Shown one piece after another: positions 1 to 5,550 of a DNA stretch of 20,370 nucleotides. The notes below the pieces were generated by a model that did no database searches, had not been told where the DNA came from, and saw only the letters and a program-made list of their open reading frames with translations. The stretch lies in IMG/VR virus record IMGVR_UViG_3300008012_000263, positions 1-20,370 of that record; one strand, given 5' to 3'. Position 1 is the stretch's first letter. Every line of letters starts with the position of its first letter. Source of the stretch: a virus. A program made the translations under genes and the position numbers.

Positions 1-268
1 CAAGTTTCATTGGATCCCTACAAAGGAAAAGAAGATATGGCGCGAAGCATTGGCCGGTCGCATGGTTCCGAATAATGCCGTAGTCCGCCTATCCGGCGCA
101 ATGGTCGACGGCGAAGCGCCTAAATCTTTCCACAACACTTCAACAGTGCACAAAGACAACGCGGCAATCGGCCATGAGTGTCCGGCACCAAGCCAGGGCG
201 GAAAGTGTGGCGATTGTCGCGCTTGCTGGAATCCCGAAATTCAAAACGTCTCCTACAAAATGCACTAG
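1..268 (+). CDS. GP88-like phage protein, C-terminal fragment
   Basis: The reading frame is open from the left edge (first full codon at base 2) and ends at a TAG at 266-268, so this is the last 88 or so residues of a longer protein. The end carries a cysteine cluster, CPAP then CGDCRACW, followed by NVSYKMH. A Cys-rich C-terminus of this shape is what I recall from the 'gene product 88' family found in many tailed phages. That family has no established biochemical role that I know, and the cysteines could bind zinc or an Fe-S cluster. A TTG inside the frame at 50 is unlikely to be the true start because coding continues upstream. It is the only + strand gene left of the divergent region at 1.7 kb, and a GC-rich hairpin follows 10 bases after it. 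The family assignment is from memory of the motif and is moderate. Confidence 0.6.
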   Translation, partial: KFHWIPTKEKKIWREALAGRMVPNNAVVRLSGAMVDGEAPKSFHNTSTVHKDNAAIGHECPAPSQGGKCGDCRACWNPEIQNVSYKMH

Positions 269-278
269 TTTCCTCTGG

Positions 279-308
279 CGCGGCGGCTATTTATTAGTCG
301 CCGCGTTT
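279..308. terminator. Hairpin between convergent genes, likely bidirectional terminator
   Basis: CGCGGCG at 279-285 pairs perfectly with CGCCGCG at 299-305 around a 13-base AT-rich loop, and three T residues follow. It lies between the + strand gene ending at 268 and the minus-strand nuclease gene ending at 350, where a terminator for one or both is expected. The T-run is short, so efficiency is uncertain. Confidence 0.6.
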
Positions 309-341
309 CCCCATTCATGCTACTTTCTGATATGACCAAGC

Positions 342-448
342 CGCAAGTTTCAAGGCGCAAGTCGCAAGGCGCAAGCTATGCAATCCGCAAGACTTGTGCC
401 CCGAAACACGGGTCTCGGGTCTGGATTTGACAAGTCGCAAGCCGCAAG
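342..448 (+). repeat. Cluster of seven CGCAAG hexamers
   Basis: CGCAAG occurs at 342, 356, 363, 370, 386, 436 and 443, including two copies of AAGGCGCAAG and two of AAGTCGCAAG. The first four are spaced 7-14 bases apart. Most of the cluster overlies the 3' end of the minus-strand nuclease gene, where it reads as Leu/Arg/Ala codons. The same hexamer is scattered over the + strand genes from 2.4 to 5.4 kb. Function unknown. Confidence 0.6.
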
Positions 449-745
449 ATGCACCGCGTCACCGCCTTCAAATAAAAATAGGTCGCCCTTCGAGGGGCGT
501 GAAACTAAGAAAAAAGAAATACCCCCAGCCGCAGAATAACTCATATTCCAAGCAATCTGGGAGGGTCTGGGGTTTATTTTGTTTCCTTTTGCTATTTTTA
601 ACTCGACGAAACAGCAAGCCCCGTCATGGCACAAATGAACGTCAGGACAGCCCGAACCTGCGCGGTTTTCAATCCTCGTCGCATGGGTCTTCGGCGGCAG
701 TGATTTCTTTAATCGTGTCCATAGGTTGCGCTCTGGTGTCGGCAT
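350..745 (-). CDS. PD-(D/E)XK nuclease, VRR-NUC-like
   Basis: A 131-residue protein with the nuclease core in its first half: RIEN (Glu26), then GCPD (Asp35), then FVELK (Glu48 and Lys50), the G-x-P-D...E-x-K pattern of VRR-NUC and Holliday-junction-resolvase-like enzymes. Proteins of this size usually act on structured or branched DNA in replication, repair or packaging; the substrate here is inferred only. The ATG at 743-745 is preceded by GAGGAAG at good spacing, although it lies inside the terminase small-subunit gene. The two genes overlap by 77 bases in different frames and are probably translationally coupled. The 3' end is rich in CTTGCG repeats. A convergent hairpin at 279-305 lies just downstream. 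Confidence 0.78.
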   Translation of the reverse strand: MPTPERNLWTRLKKSLPPKTHATRIENRAGSGCPDVHLCHDGACCFVELKIAKGNKINPRPSQIAWNMSYSAAGGISFFLVSRPSKGDLFLFEGGDAVHLAACDLSNPDPRPVFRGTSLADCIACALRLAP

Positions 746-1262
746 CTTTCACTTCCTCAAACTCGCCCTCGATAAACGCGGCGGGGTGTTCTTGCCGCAA
801 GTTCTCAAGCTGGGCGACAATCTCCTCACGGCTCATGGCATCATACTTGTGAACGTGTTGGTTCTCGCGGCGGTCAACTGTCAGACCACCAAGCGAGGCG
901 CGTATCTTCTCGGCGTTGATGGCGGCGGAAAACTGTCCGCCTTCTTCAGCAGCAAGTGATAACTCGGTCAGACGTTTCAGCTGGCCTATCAAGCTCACAC
1001 CATACTTGCGCTCTTTCTCTTGACGGAGGTCGGCTATTAACTGGGGGACAAGTGGGAAGTCTCGCCCGTTCAAAAGTTTTGAGGCATACGTGTTCGCGCT
1101 ATCTTCCGAATACCCCGCACGGCGAGCGCATTCGGTGTTGGAGTAAACGCCTTCGACAATAAGCTTGGCAAACTCACGTTGCCGATTGCTCAAGCGGGTG
1201 CTTTTTCCTTCTTTCTCGTCGGAGGTGTTTACAGTCTGGTCATATAGACTATTTTTACTCAA
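669..1262 (-). CDS. terS: Terminase small subunit
   Basis: Basic N-terminal region SNRQREFAKLIVEG, then a helix-turn-helix-like stretch (TECARRAGYSEDSANTYASKL) typical of phage small terminases, which bind the packaging site and hand the DNA to the large subunit. A helical middle and an acidic C-terminus (EEFEEVKDAD, then DPCDED) follow. The frame is open back to a GTG at 1337, but a TTG at 1260-1262 has AAGGA seven bases upstream, so I choose it (197 residues). This start also leaves the TGTAAACAC repeats outside the gene, as expected for a control or packaging region. The PD-(D/E)XK nuclease gene begins inside the 3' end. No large terminase gene is visible in the window. Confidence 0.75.
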   Translation of the reverse strand: MSKNSLYDQTVNTSDEKEGKSTRLSNRQREFAKLIVEGVYSNTECARRAGYSEDSANTYASKLLNGRDFPLVPQLIADLRQEKERKYGVSLIGQLKRLTELSLAAEEGGQFSAAINAEKIRASLGGLTVDRRENQHVHKYDAMSREEIVAQLENLRQEHPAAFIEGEFEEVKDADTRAQPMDTIKEITAAEDPCDED

Positions 1263-1440
1263 CTCTAAATCCTTGTAATAAAAAGCAAATTGGTGCGCCC
1301 TCAAAGGGGCTAACTTTTTGTAAACACTTGTAAACACTTGGGTGTTTACAGATTACCTTAATAAAAACAACACTTTAAGCATGTTTTTCGCTCTGTAAAC
1401 AGTAAACACCTCAGCTGAAAAAGTTTTGGTGAAACACTTG
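1222..1440. repeat. Array of TGTAAACAC boxes, direct and inverted
   Basis: TGTAAACAC occurs at 1319-1327 and 1329-1337, a direct repeat one helical turn apart. It is inverted at 1342-1350 and at 1225-1233. Degenerate copies lie at 1394-1401 and 1401-1409, with a shortened one, TGAAACACTTG, at 1430-1440. Copies 1329-1337 and 1342-1350 form a perfect 9-bp inverted repeat around TTGG. GAGGTGTTTAC (1222-1232) is the exact reverse complement of 1402-1412. The array fills most of the stretch between terS (start 1262) and the next gene (end 1464). It could be a regulator operator, a replication iteron set or a terminase recognition site. Nothing else coding is seen in 1263-1463. Confidence 0.7.
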
Positions 1441-1463
1441 AGCAAAAAAACCCTATATACGTG

Positions 1464-1688
1464 TCAAAATTTGTTCATCACTTCAATCTTCATACCCGTG
1501 CTAGTCTCCAGCAGCCTGACCGACTGCTTCTGACCATGTATCCAGACGCTGCGCCATTGCATGTCGAACTCGTTGCCGACTACATGAACGAGGGGCAGGG
1601 CATCTTCATCGACTAGCGGCTGTTCTTCCGGCTGTGTCACCGTCAAACTAATTTCGTTTTCCATTATTTTAATGCTTGTATTATCCAT
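1464..1688 (-). CDS. Small acidic protein of unknown function
   Basis: 74 residues with no family I recognise. The N-terminus is acidic with Glu/Pro (TQPEEQPLVDEDALPLVHVV), followed by a likely beta-rich part (MQWRSVWIHGQKQSVRLLE). The ATG at 1686-1688 has GGAG about nine bases upstream, which supports translation. It is the first gene of the minus-strand unit leading to terS and sits back to back with the early + strand operon, so it may be an early regulator or small inhibitor, but nothing in the sequence proves it. Confidence 0.6.
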   Translation of the reverse strand: MDNTSIKIMENEISLTVTQPEEQPLVDEDALPLVHVVGNEFDMQWRSVWIHGQKQSVRLLETSTGMKIEVMNKF

Positions 1689-1753
1689 CGGTTTACTCCA
1701 TTATGGGTATAGTCCCAGTTGATGTGGGACATTTTAACAGAGTGGAGTAAATT
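1689..1753. promoter_or_regulatory. Divergent control region with palindrome GTCCCA-N7-TGGGAC
   Basis: The 65 bases between the minus-strand gene starting at 1688 and the + strand operon starting at 1754 hold a perfect inverted repeat (1712-1717 with 1725-1730). It is flanked by a -10-like TATAGT (1708-1713, reading right) and a -10-like TAAAAT on the other strand (1731-1736, reading left). Both genes have GGAGTAAA-type ribosome binding sites. Recognisable -35 boxes are weak. The palindrome would overlap both transcription starts, which fits an operator. Confidence 0.45.
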
Positions 1754-1978
1754 ATGAAAGTTGAAAAAGGAAACAGCACCAAGTTCCAAGTCACGGGCTG
1801 CGAGGCACAAGCTTCGACATCCGAGGCTGAAGTGATTGCCCAACAGGCTTTTGATTCTTGGGTCTTGGCTATGGAAGCATCGGAGGAGGTCATTGCTGCA
1901 TTGAGCTTGCGCGACCTCGCCCGTGTGAAGATTGAGCAATCGCGTTCGGCGCGAGCAAGAGCGGAGGGACGTGAGTAA
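1754..1978 (+). CDS. Small helical protein of unknown function, first gene of early operon
   Basis: 74 residues, Ala/Glu-rich and predicted largely helical after residue 25 (AQQAFDSWVLAMEASEEVIAAL), with a basic Arg-rich tail (SRSARARAEGRE). No family recognised. GGAG lies eight bases before the ATG. The stop shares a base with the next start (TAATG at 1976-1980), so the two genes are probably coupled. As the first gene after the divergent control region it is likely transcribed early. Confidence 0.6.
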   Translation: MKVEKGNSTKFQVTGCEAQASTSEAEVIAQQAFDSWVLAMEASEEVIAALSLRDLARVKIEQSRSARARAEGRE

Positions 1979-2304
1979 TGTTGATTCAGCAAATACGAGA
2001 ACAACTTGAACACATTCAGTGGTGCATTGATGAAGGAGACGCCGCTGCTAAATCGCCGGAAAGGTTGCGGGAAGAAGTTTACCGGATGCTGCAAATAATC
2101 GCCAATCATGAGGAAAGCAAGCGTGAGGCAGGTGGAAAAAAATTCCGGATTGTTGCGACGCAGCTTGAGCATCTTCAAATATGTGTTGACGCTGAGAACG
2201 CAGACGACGCCGTGGAGCAAATCAACATGGCTGGCTGGGAGGATGTCCCGCACAGTTCGAAGATGGATTTCCAGATTGAAAGCATTGAGGAGGTGACAGC
2301 GTAA
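1978..2304 (+). CDS. Two-part small protein with C-terminal beta-alpha-beta module
   Basis: 108 residues. The first half is helical and charged (REQLEHIQWCIDEGD through MLQIIANHEESK). The second half starts KKFRIVATQLEHLQICVDA and continues with ADDAVEQINMAGWEDV and then an acidic end (FQIESIEEV). This F-x-V...V-x-A...DA..A pattern, a strand, strand, helix, strand order, recalls the small DpnD/PcfM-type domain, but the match is by eye. A similar opening recurs in the genes at 3165 and 3397. GGAGG precedes the ATG, and the stop overlaps the next start by one base. Confidence 0.6.
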   Translation: MLIQQIREQLEHIQWCIDEGDAAAKSPERLREEVYRMLQIIANHEESKREAGGKKFRIVATQLEHLQICVDAENADDAVEQINMAGWEDVPHSSKMDFQIESIEEVTA

Positions 2305-2762
2305 TGGGACTGGATATGTATTTACAAGCGCGGAAGTTTATCCGCACACAATATGTCGGCACGGGCGACGAGTTTCGCGCTTTGCCGAAAGAGAAGATGG
2401 ACGACGTGTTTGAGATTTCGCACATGACGTCGGACGTGTTGCAGTGGCGCAAGAACCATTGGGTTCATGGCTTCATTGTCGAAAACTTTAGTGAAGATGG
2501 TGAAGACAACTGCGAAGAAATCCACATGGATTGCGAGAAGTTGGAAGAACTTGCCAAGACGCTGGAAGCGTGGGCGGAGAACCCGCACTATTTGGATGCC
2601 ACCGAAGGATTTTTCTTTGGGTCGAAGGATGAAGAGTGGAAGGCCATGTGCCGTGAGCGCATACCTGAAGACATTCTGGCAATTCGCAAGGCATTGCTGT
2701 GGTTAGAAGAAGAGGACTTCGATAAAGAGTGGCGCGAAGTCTATTACCAAGCAAGCTGGTAG
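2304..2762 (+). CDS. Conserved phage protein of the MGLDMYL family
   Basis: 152 residues opening with MGLDMYLQARKF, the hallmark start of a small family common in phages and prophages whose function is unknown. The family-typical QWRKNHWVHGFIVENF (residues 47-62) and a Cys-containing acidic segment (DNCEEIHMDCEKL) follow, then helical, Trp-rich text to the end. The length is usual for the family. The ATG overlaps the previous stop and has GAGGAGG upstream. It sits among other small early genes, so a role in host takeover or regulation is possible but only inferred from position. Confidence 0.75.
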   Translation: MGLDMYLQARKFIRTQYVGTGDEFRALPKEKMDDVFEISHMTSDVLQWRKNHWVHGFIVENFSEDGEDNCEEIHMDCEKLEELAKTLEAWAENPHYLDATEGFFFGSKDEEWKAMCRERIPEDILAIRKALLWLEEEDFDKEWREVYYQASW

Positions 2763-2774
2763 GAGGAGGAGACA

Positions 2775-2858
2775 ATGACGACGACATTTTTAATGGGTTT
2801 CTTTGGCGTGATATTCGCCTTGGCAATCTGGGTTGCGATGGGAGGCCGCGATGATTAA
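2775..2858 (+). CDS. 27-residue single-span membrane protein
   Basis: MTTTFLMGFFGVIFALAIWV followed by AMGGRDD: almost the whole peptide is one hydrophobic helix with a short polar C-terminus. A very strong ribosome binding site (AGGAGGAGGAG) lies directly before the ATG, and the stop overlaps the next gene by eight bases, which fits the coupling seen all along the operon. No family can be assigned at this length; it may modify the host inner membrane or a membrane protein. Confidence 0.6.
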   Translation: MTTTFLMGFFGVIFALAIWVAMGGRDD

Positions 2859-3165
2859 GGAGCAAGAGAGCCAGCGCACACCGGGCGGGGAAGTATTGTA
2901 TCCGCGTTCGTGTGTGGTGTGTGGCGATGGTATGCAAGAGGGTTTTCTCGCCGAAGGTGGAGACACGATTTGTTCGCAAACCTGTCTCTTTGACGAAGAC
3001 CAAAACTACACCGCAAAAGACTACGAAAAGGATTATGCGGATGGCACGTGTTTCTTCACCGACTGGGAATGGAACGATAACTGGGGCGAGATGTGGACGA
3101 AGGGTGGCACACGCTACCTATGGAACGAAGCATCTGGCACATGGAAAAAAGAGGAGACTGAATAA
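2851..3165 (+). CDS. Small zinc-ribbon-like phage protein
   Basis: 104 residues from the ATG at 2851, chosen over an upstream TTG because GGAGG sits five bases before it. CVVCGDGM (about residues 20-27), then ICSQTC about 15 residues later, gives a CxxC...CxxxC metal-binding knuckle, followed by an acidic, aromatic-rich half (FFTDWEWNDNWGEMW). Small proteins with CxxCG-x-GM-x-EG and a second Cys pair are frequent in phage early regions, without known function. It overlaps the tiny membrane protein at its start and the next gene by one base at its end. Confidence 0.68.
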   Translation: MIKEQESQRTPGGEVLYPRSCVVCGDGMQEGFLAEGGDTICSQTCLFDEDQNYTAKDYEKDYADGTCFFTDWEWNDNWGEMWTKGGTRYLWNEASGTWKKEETE

Positions 3166-3404
3166 TGGACGCAGAAGATATCCATGAATTTTATTACGAG
3201 GATGGTCACGGCCAAGCCGTGCCGAGGATGTATCGCGTCAGCTTCATCCCCGTCGAGACTTCGCAACGTGAGTATGTTGTCGAGGCGCAAGACGAGGACG
3301 ATGCCTACTACGCAGCCAAGCTATTGCTGCAGGAAGATATCGGCTGGGACGCGGCGAAAGATTTTCAATTACGTGATTTAGATGAGGAGGTAAAAAATGC
3401 CTAA
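3165..3404 (+). CDS. Small acidic beta-alpha-beta protein
   Basis: 79 residues, strongly acidic. After a short tail comes YRVSFIPVETSQREYVVEA, then DEDDAYYAAKLLLQEDIGWD and an acidic end. The strand-strand-helix-strand order with VEA before a DA-containing helix is the same plan as the second half of the protein encoded at 1978. A weak resemblance to the DpnD/PcfM-type domain is possible. The ATG overlaps the previous stop and has GAGGAG upstream. Function unknown. Confidence 0.6.
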   Translation: MDAEDIHEFYYEDGHGQAVPRMYRVSFIPVETSQREYVVEAQDEDDAYYAAKLLLQEDIGWDAAKDFQLRDLDEEVKNA

Positions 3405-3672
3405 ACAATTCAGAGTTATTACTCGCACTGAGTTAATCAGCAGCTACATCGTTGAGGTGCCGGACAAGGTTTACCCAGACGACTATCCCTTGGAGAAGCT
3501 GTTCGGTTCAAATGCGTGGGAGAAGTATATCTTGGGCTGCGTTTACGATGATGACGTGGGTTCGAGTGGGGCAATCGAAGCCTATGCGCTCAAAGAACCA
3601 GTCACGCAAGATGACCCCAAGTTTTTCGATTACTCGAACGATGGCGAAACAGTCTGGATGGAGAACGACTAA
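3397..3672 (+). CDS. Small acidic protein of unknown function
   Basis: 91 residues, acidic. It opens KQFRVITRTELISSYIVEVPD, a strand-strand opening like that of the preceding gene, then a Tyr/Asp-rich middle (VYPDDYPLEKLFGSNAWEKY) and an acidic tail. GAGGAGG lies six bases before the ATG, and the start overlaps the previous stop by eight bases. I recognise no family. It may share ancestry with its neighbour. Confidence 0.58.
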   Translation: MPKQFRVITRTELISSYIVEVPDKVYPDDYPLEKLFGSNAWEKYILGCVYDDDVGSSGAIEAYALKEPVTQDDPKFFDYSNDGETVWMEND

Positions 3673-3935
3673 TGGCTAGGGAATATCGCTGGATATACAC
3701 AGTCGCATGTTATGACGGGGCAGACCGACTGCCCGTCGACATTACAAGTTTCCAGTCGCAAGACCTGCGTCGCTTCATGCGAAGTTTTGTGGATGAGTTC
3801 CACCCCAAGATGAGCGCGGCTAAGTTCGAGGACGTTCTAGTCAAGCTCGTCTGCGAGCATGACACAGATTTTTTCGAAACTACGGTGGGGGATGTGTTCT
3901 CTGCCAAGCTTGAGTGGAAGGAGGTTGAGGTCTGA
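3672..3935 (+). CDS. Small protein of unknown function
   Basis: 87 residues. EYRWIYTVACYDGADRLPVDI reads as two strands, followed by a helical part (DLRRFMRSFVDEFHPKMSAA) and a mixed end with FSAKLEWKEVEV. No family recognised. It shares one base with the previous stop (TAATG) and one with the next start, and GGAG lies upstream. The size and strand-helix-strand plan resemble the neighbouring small proteins. Confidence 0.58.
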   Translation: MAREYRWIYTVACYDGADRLPVDITSFQSQDLRRFMRSFVDEFHPKMSAAKFEDVLVKLVCEHDTDFFETTVGDVFSAKLEWKEVEV

Positions 3936-4135
3936 TGGCTGGAGTAAGGCGCAAGCTAAAAGCAAAGCACAAGTTTCATGGTCGGATATTCCCGGACAGG
4001 GAGACCGCAGAAATGTGGCTGACCAGAATGAAGAACAAGATGGGGCAGGTGGACTATGTGTTCGGGATTGACCCATGGAGTGACGAAGATGGCAGGGGGT
4101 TTGTCGCCTACCTGCATGGAAAGGAAGACAGTTAG
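3935..4135 (+). CDS. Small basic protein of unknown function
   Basis: 66 residues. The N-terminus is basic (VRRKLKAKHKFHGRIF), followed by DRETAEMWLTRMKNKMG and a C-terminal strand around GRGFVAYLHG. It is the most basic member of this run of otherwise acidic genes, so nucleic-acid binding is possible but unproven. AGGAGG lies about ten bases before the ATG, and the start overlaps the previous stop. The next gene's GTG overlaps its stop. Confidence 0.58.
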   Translation: MAGVRRKLKAKHKFHGRIFPDRETAEMWLTRMKNKMGQVDYVFGIDPWSDEDGRGFVAYLHGKEDS

Positions 4136-4290
4136 TGGACTACGAAAGAGCAGATGAGATTATGGAGGCAGTCATGACATTTGTTTATGACTACCTCAAA
4201 GATTTTCCCGACGAATTAGAAGACGCCATCGGCGCATACATCTCAGCATCAGATGTTGAGGAAGCATTTAGAAAGGTAAAGAACGGATGA
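4135..4290 (+). CDS. 51-residue acidic helical protein
   Basis: A GTG start at 4135, overlapping the previous TAG by one base, with AAGGAAG upstream. The product begins MDYERADEIMEAVMTFVYDY and runs through DELEDAIGAYISASDVEEAF to a TGA that overlaps the next ATG (ATGA at 4287-4290). Both junctions fit the coupling pattern of the operon, and the gene fills what would otherwise be a 150-base hole. It is acidic and mostly helical, with no recognisable family. Confidence 0.55.
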   Translation: MDYERADEIMEAVMTFVYDYLKDFPDELEDAIGAYISASDVEEAFRKVKNG

Positions 4291-4829
4291 GACCATCATG
4301 GATGAAGTTTACGCAAGTGTTGCAACACGAGTGGTGCGACAATGTTGAAGAGGCTGTGAAAGAAATCTCGGCAGAAGACGGCTTGATAGCCGGAGATAGA
4401 AAAGACGATACAATCCGCAAGTCTACGCATAAGTGGATAGACATACACGCTAACCAAGACATTGCGTATCCCGTCAAAAGTTTGATGGAGCAAGCTAACT
4501 CTGCGGAGTTCGGTTTTCATGCAACACTTTTGCACGAGTTGCAATATACCGTGTATAAGCGCGGGGACTTTTACTCAAACCACATGGACATGTTCCCCAT
4601 AAAATCCCCCGACGACCCAGTCTTCGACAGGAAGCTCGGCTGCACTATCATGCTGTCTGATCCCAAAAGTTTTTCTGGTGGTGAGTTGGTTATCATGGGT
4701 GAGGAGATACCTCTCGAACGTGGCTCAGTTGTTGTGTTCCCGTCCTTTGTCCCGCATGAAGTCAAACCCGTGAAGCGTGGAGTTCGCAAGGTTTTGGTTT
4801 CATGGTTGGAGGGCACCCCGTGGCAGTAA
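4287..4829 (+). CDS. 2-oxoglutarate/Fe(II)-dependent oxygenase
   Basis: 180 residues with the double-stranded beta-helix signature of the prolyl-4-hydroxylase/PiuC-type superfamily: YKRGDFYSNHMDMF gives the iron ligands His99 and Asp101, FPSFVPHEVKPV gives the distal His157, and Arg167 (GVRKVLVSWL) is placed to bind 2-oxoglutarate. SGGELVI lies between, as in the family. Such enzymes hydroxylate or demethylate proteins or nucleic-acid bases using O2; the phage substrate is unknown. The start overlaps the upstream TGA (ATGA). The 3' end overlaps the DnaA-domain gene by ten bases. Stand-alone enzymes of this type are common in marine phages. Confidence 0.85.
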   Translation: MRPSWMKFTQVLQHEWCDNVEEAVKEISAEDGLIAGDRKDDTIRKSTHKWIDIHANQDIAYPVKSLMEQANSAEFGFHATLLHELQYTVYKRGDFYSNHMDMFPIKSPDDPVFDRKLGCTIMLSDPKSFSGGELVIMGEEIPLERGSVVVFPSFVPHEVKPVKRGVRKVLVSWLEGTPWQ

Positions 4830-5155
4830 AGAAAGCTACCCTGAAGTCTTTGGCTGAAGCAACAGCTGAGGGCTTTCAGGTTTCTTACAGAGACTTAATG
4901 GGCAAGCACATGAAGGGCTACATCATCAAGCCTCGCCATTCGTTTTTCTACATCGCGCACAAGAAGGCTGGTCACAGCCTCTCTGATATTGGCCGGTTCA
5001 CTGGCAAGTGTCATACGACAGTCTTGTATGGCACCCGGAAGATGAAGCACCAAGTTTCACGTCGCGTGTCTGACGCGATTATAGACAGGGCGCAAGAGTT
5101 AGATGCCCAGAAGAAAGAGACCATTCGCAAGCTAGTAGAGGAGGGGTGGAAATGA
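4820..5155 (+). CDS. Stand-alone DnaA domain IV-like DNA-binding protein
   Basis: 111 residues. VSYRDLMGKH, then PRHSFFYIAHKKAGHSLSDI, then GRFTGKCHTTVLYGTRKM follow the C-terminal DNA-binding domain of DnaA: basic loop, helix-turn-helix, and the signature helix (GGRDHTTV in host DnaA, GKCHTTV at residues 62-68 here). The ATPase domain is absent. A GTG at 4820 with GGAGGG six bases upstream is preferred over an ATG at 4802. In DnaA this domain reads the 9-bp DnaA box. Here it could recognise phage or host boxes, or act as a repressor. I found no perfect TTATNCACA in the window by eye. It overlaps both neighbours. Confidence 0.8.
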   Translation: MAVKKATLKSLAEATAEGFQVSYRDLMGKHMKGYIIKPRHSFFYIAHKKAGHSLSDIGRFTGKCHTTVLYGTRKMKHQVSRRVSDAIIDRAQELDAQKKETIRKLVEEGWK

Positions 5156-5550
5156 TAGGCGAGGCATTGATGTGTATGGCTATGAACATTTACCACGAAG
5201 CTCGGAACGAAAGCACAATAGGCCAGCTTGCGGTTGGTCAGGTCGTGATGAACCGAGTTGAAGACCCGAGATTCCCGGACGATGTTTGCAGTGTCGTCAA
5301 GCAGGGCGGCACGAAACTTCATCGCTGTCAGTTCAGTTGGTATTGCGATGGCGAGTCGGACAGGCCGTTGAACAAAAGGGCTTTTCAGGAATCGCAAGAG
5401 AACGCCATGATTATAATGAACAACTGGTTCGGGACATTCATGGATGGGGCGACCCATTACCATGCTGATTATGTCAGTCCGAAGTGGCGTCATGAGAAGA
5501 CATATATTGTCAAGATTGACAGCCACATATTTTACAGGTGGGACAAATGA
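5152..5550 (+). CDS. SleB-type cell wall hydrolase (Hydrolase_2)
   Basis: 132 residues from the ATG at 5152, chosen over a GTG at 5146 because GAGGGG lies upstream and the start overlaps the previous TGA. NIYHEARNE (residues 12-20, catalytic Glu16), AVGQVVMNRV, then CQFSWYCDG and GATHYHADYVSPKW are the conserved blocks of the SleB/CwlJ lytic transglycosylase family, which cleaves the glycan backbone of peptidoglycan. No signal peptide or wall-binding domain is seen, so export would need a holin or another route. It lies in the early-type operon rather than the late block, where a second lytic enzyme (M15 peptidase) is found. Confidence 0.85.
   Translation: MIGEALMCMAMNIYHEARNESTIGQLAVGQVVMNRVEDPRFPDDVCSVVKQGGTKLHRCQFSWYCDGESDRPLNKRAFQESQENAMIIMNNWFGTFMDGATHYHADYVSPKWRHEKTYIVKIDSHIFYRWDK

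Noticed and set aside
342-448. CRISPR-like array
   Set aside because: Repeats are only 6-10 bases, irregularly spaced and without unique spacers of constant length.
394-852. + strand open frame of 152 residues
   Set aside because: Antisense to the nuclease and terS genes; Ser-rich shadow text with no motif.
1441-1463. Possible intrinsic terminator with A/T-run after the gene at 1464
   Set aside because: The T-run on the minus strand is not preceded by a stable hairpin, only a weak ACGT/TATA palindrome.
1693-2253. Long minus-strand open frame (186 residues)
   Set aside because: It is antisense to two coupled + strand genes with good ribosome sites, has unusual Ser/Cys-rich composition and no domain, and covers the promoter region.
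2338-2348. DnaA-box-like TTTATCCGCACAC
   Set aside because: TTATCCGCA differs from TTATNCACA at one position and lies in coding sequence; other near matches (3692, 11113, 18278) are as weak, so no box is claimed.
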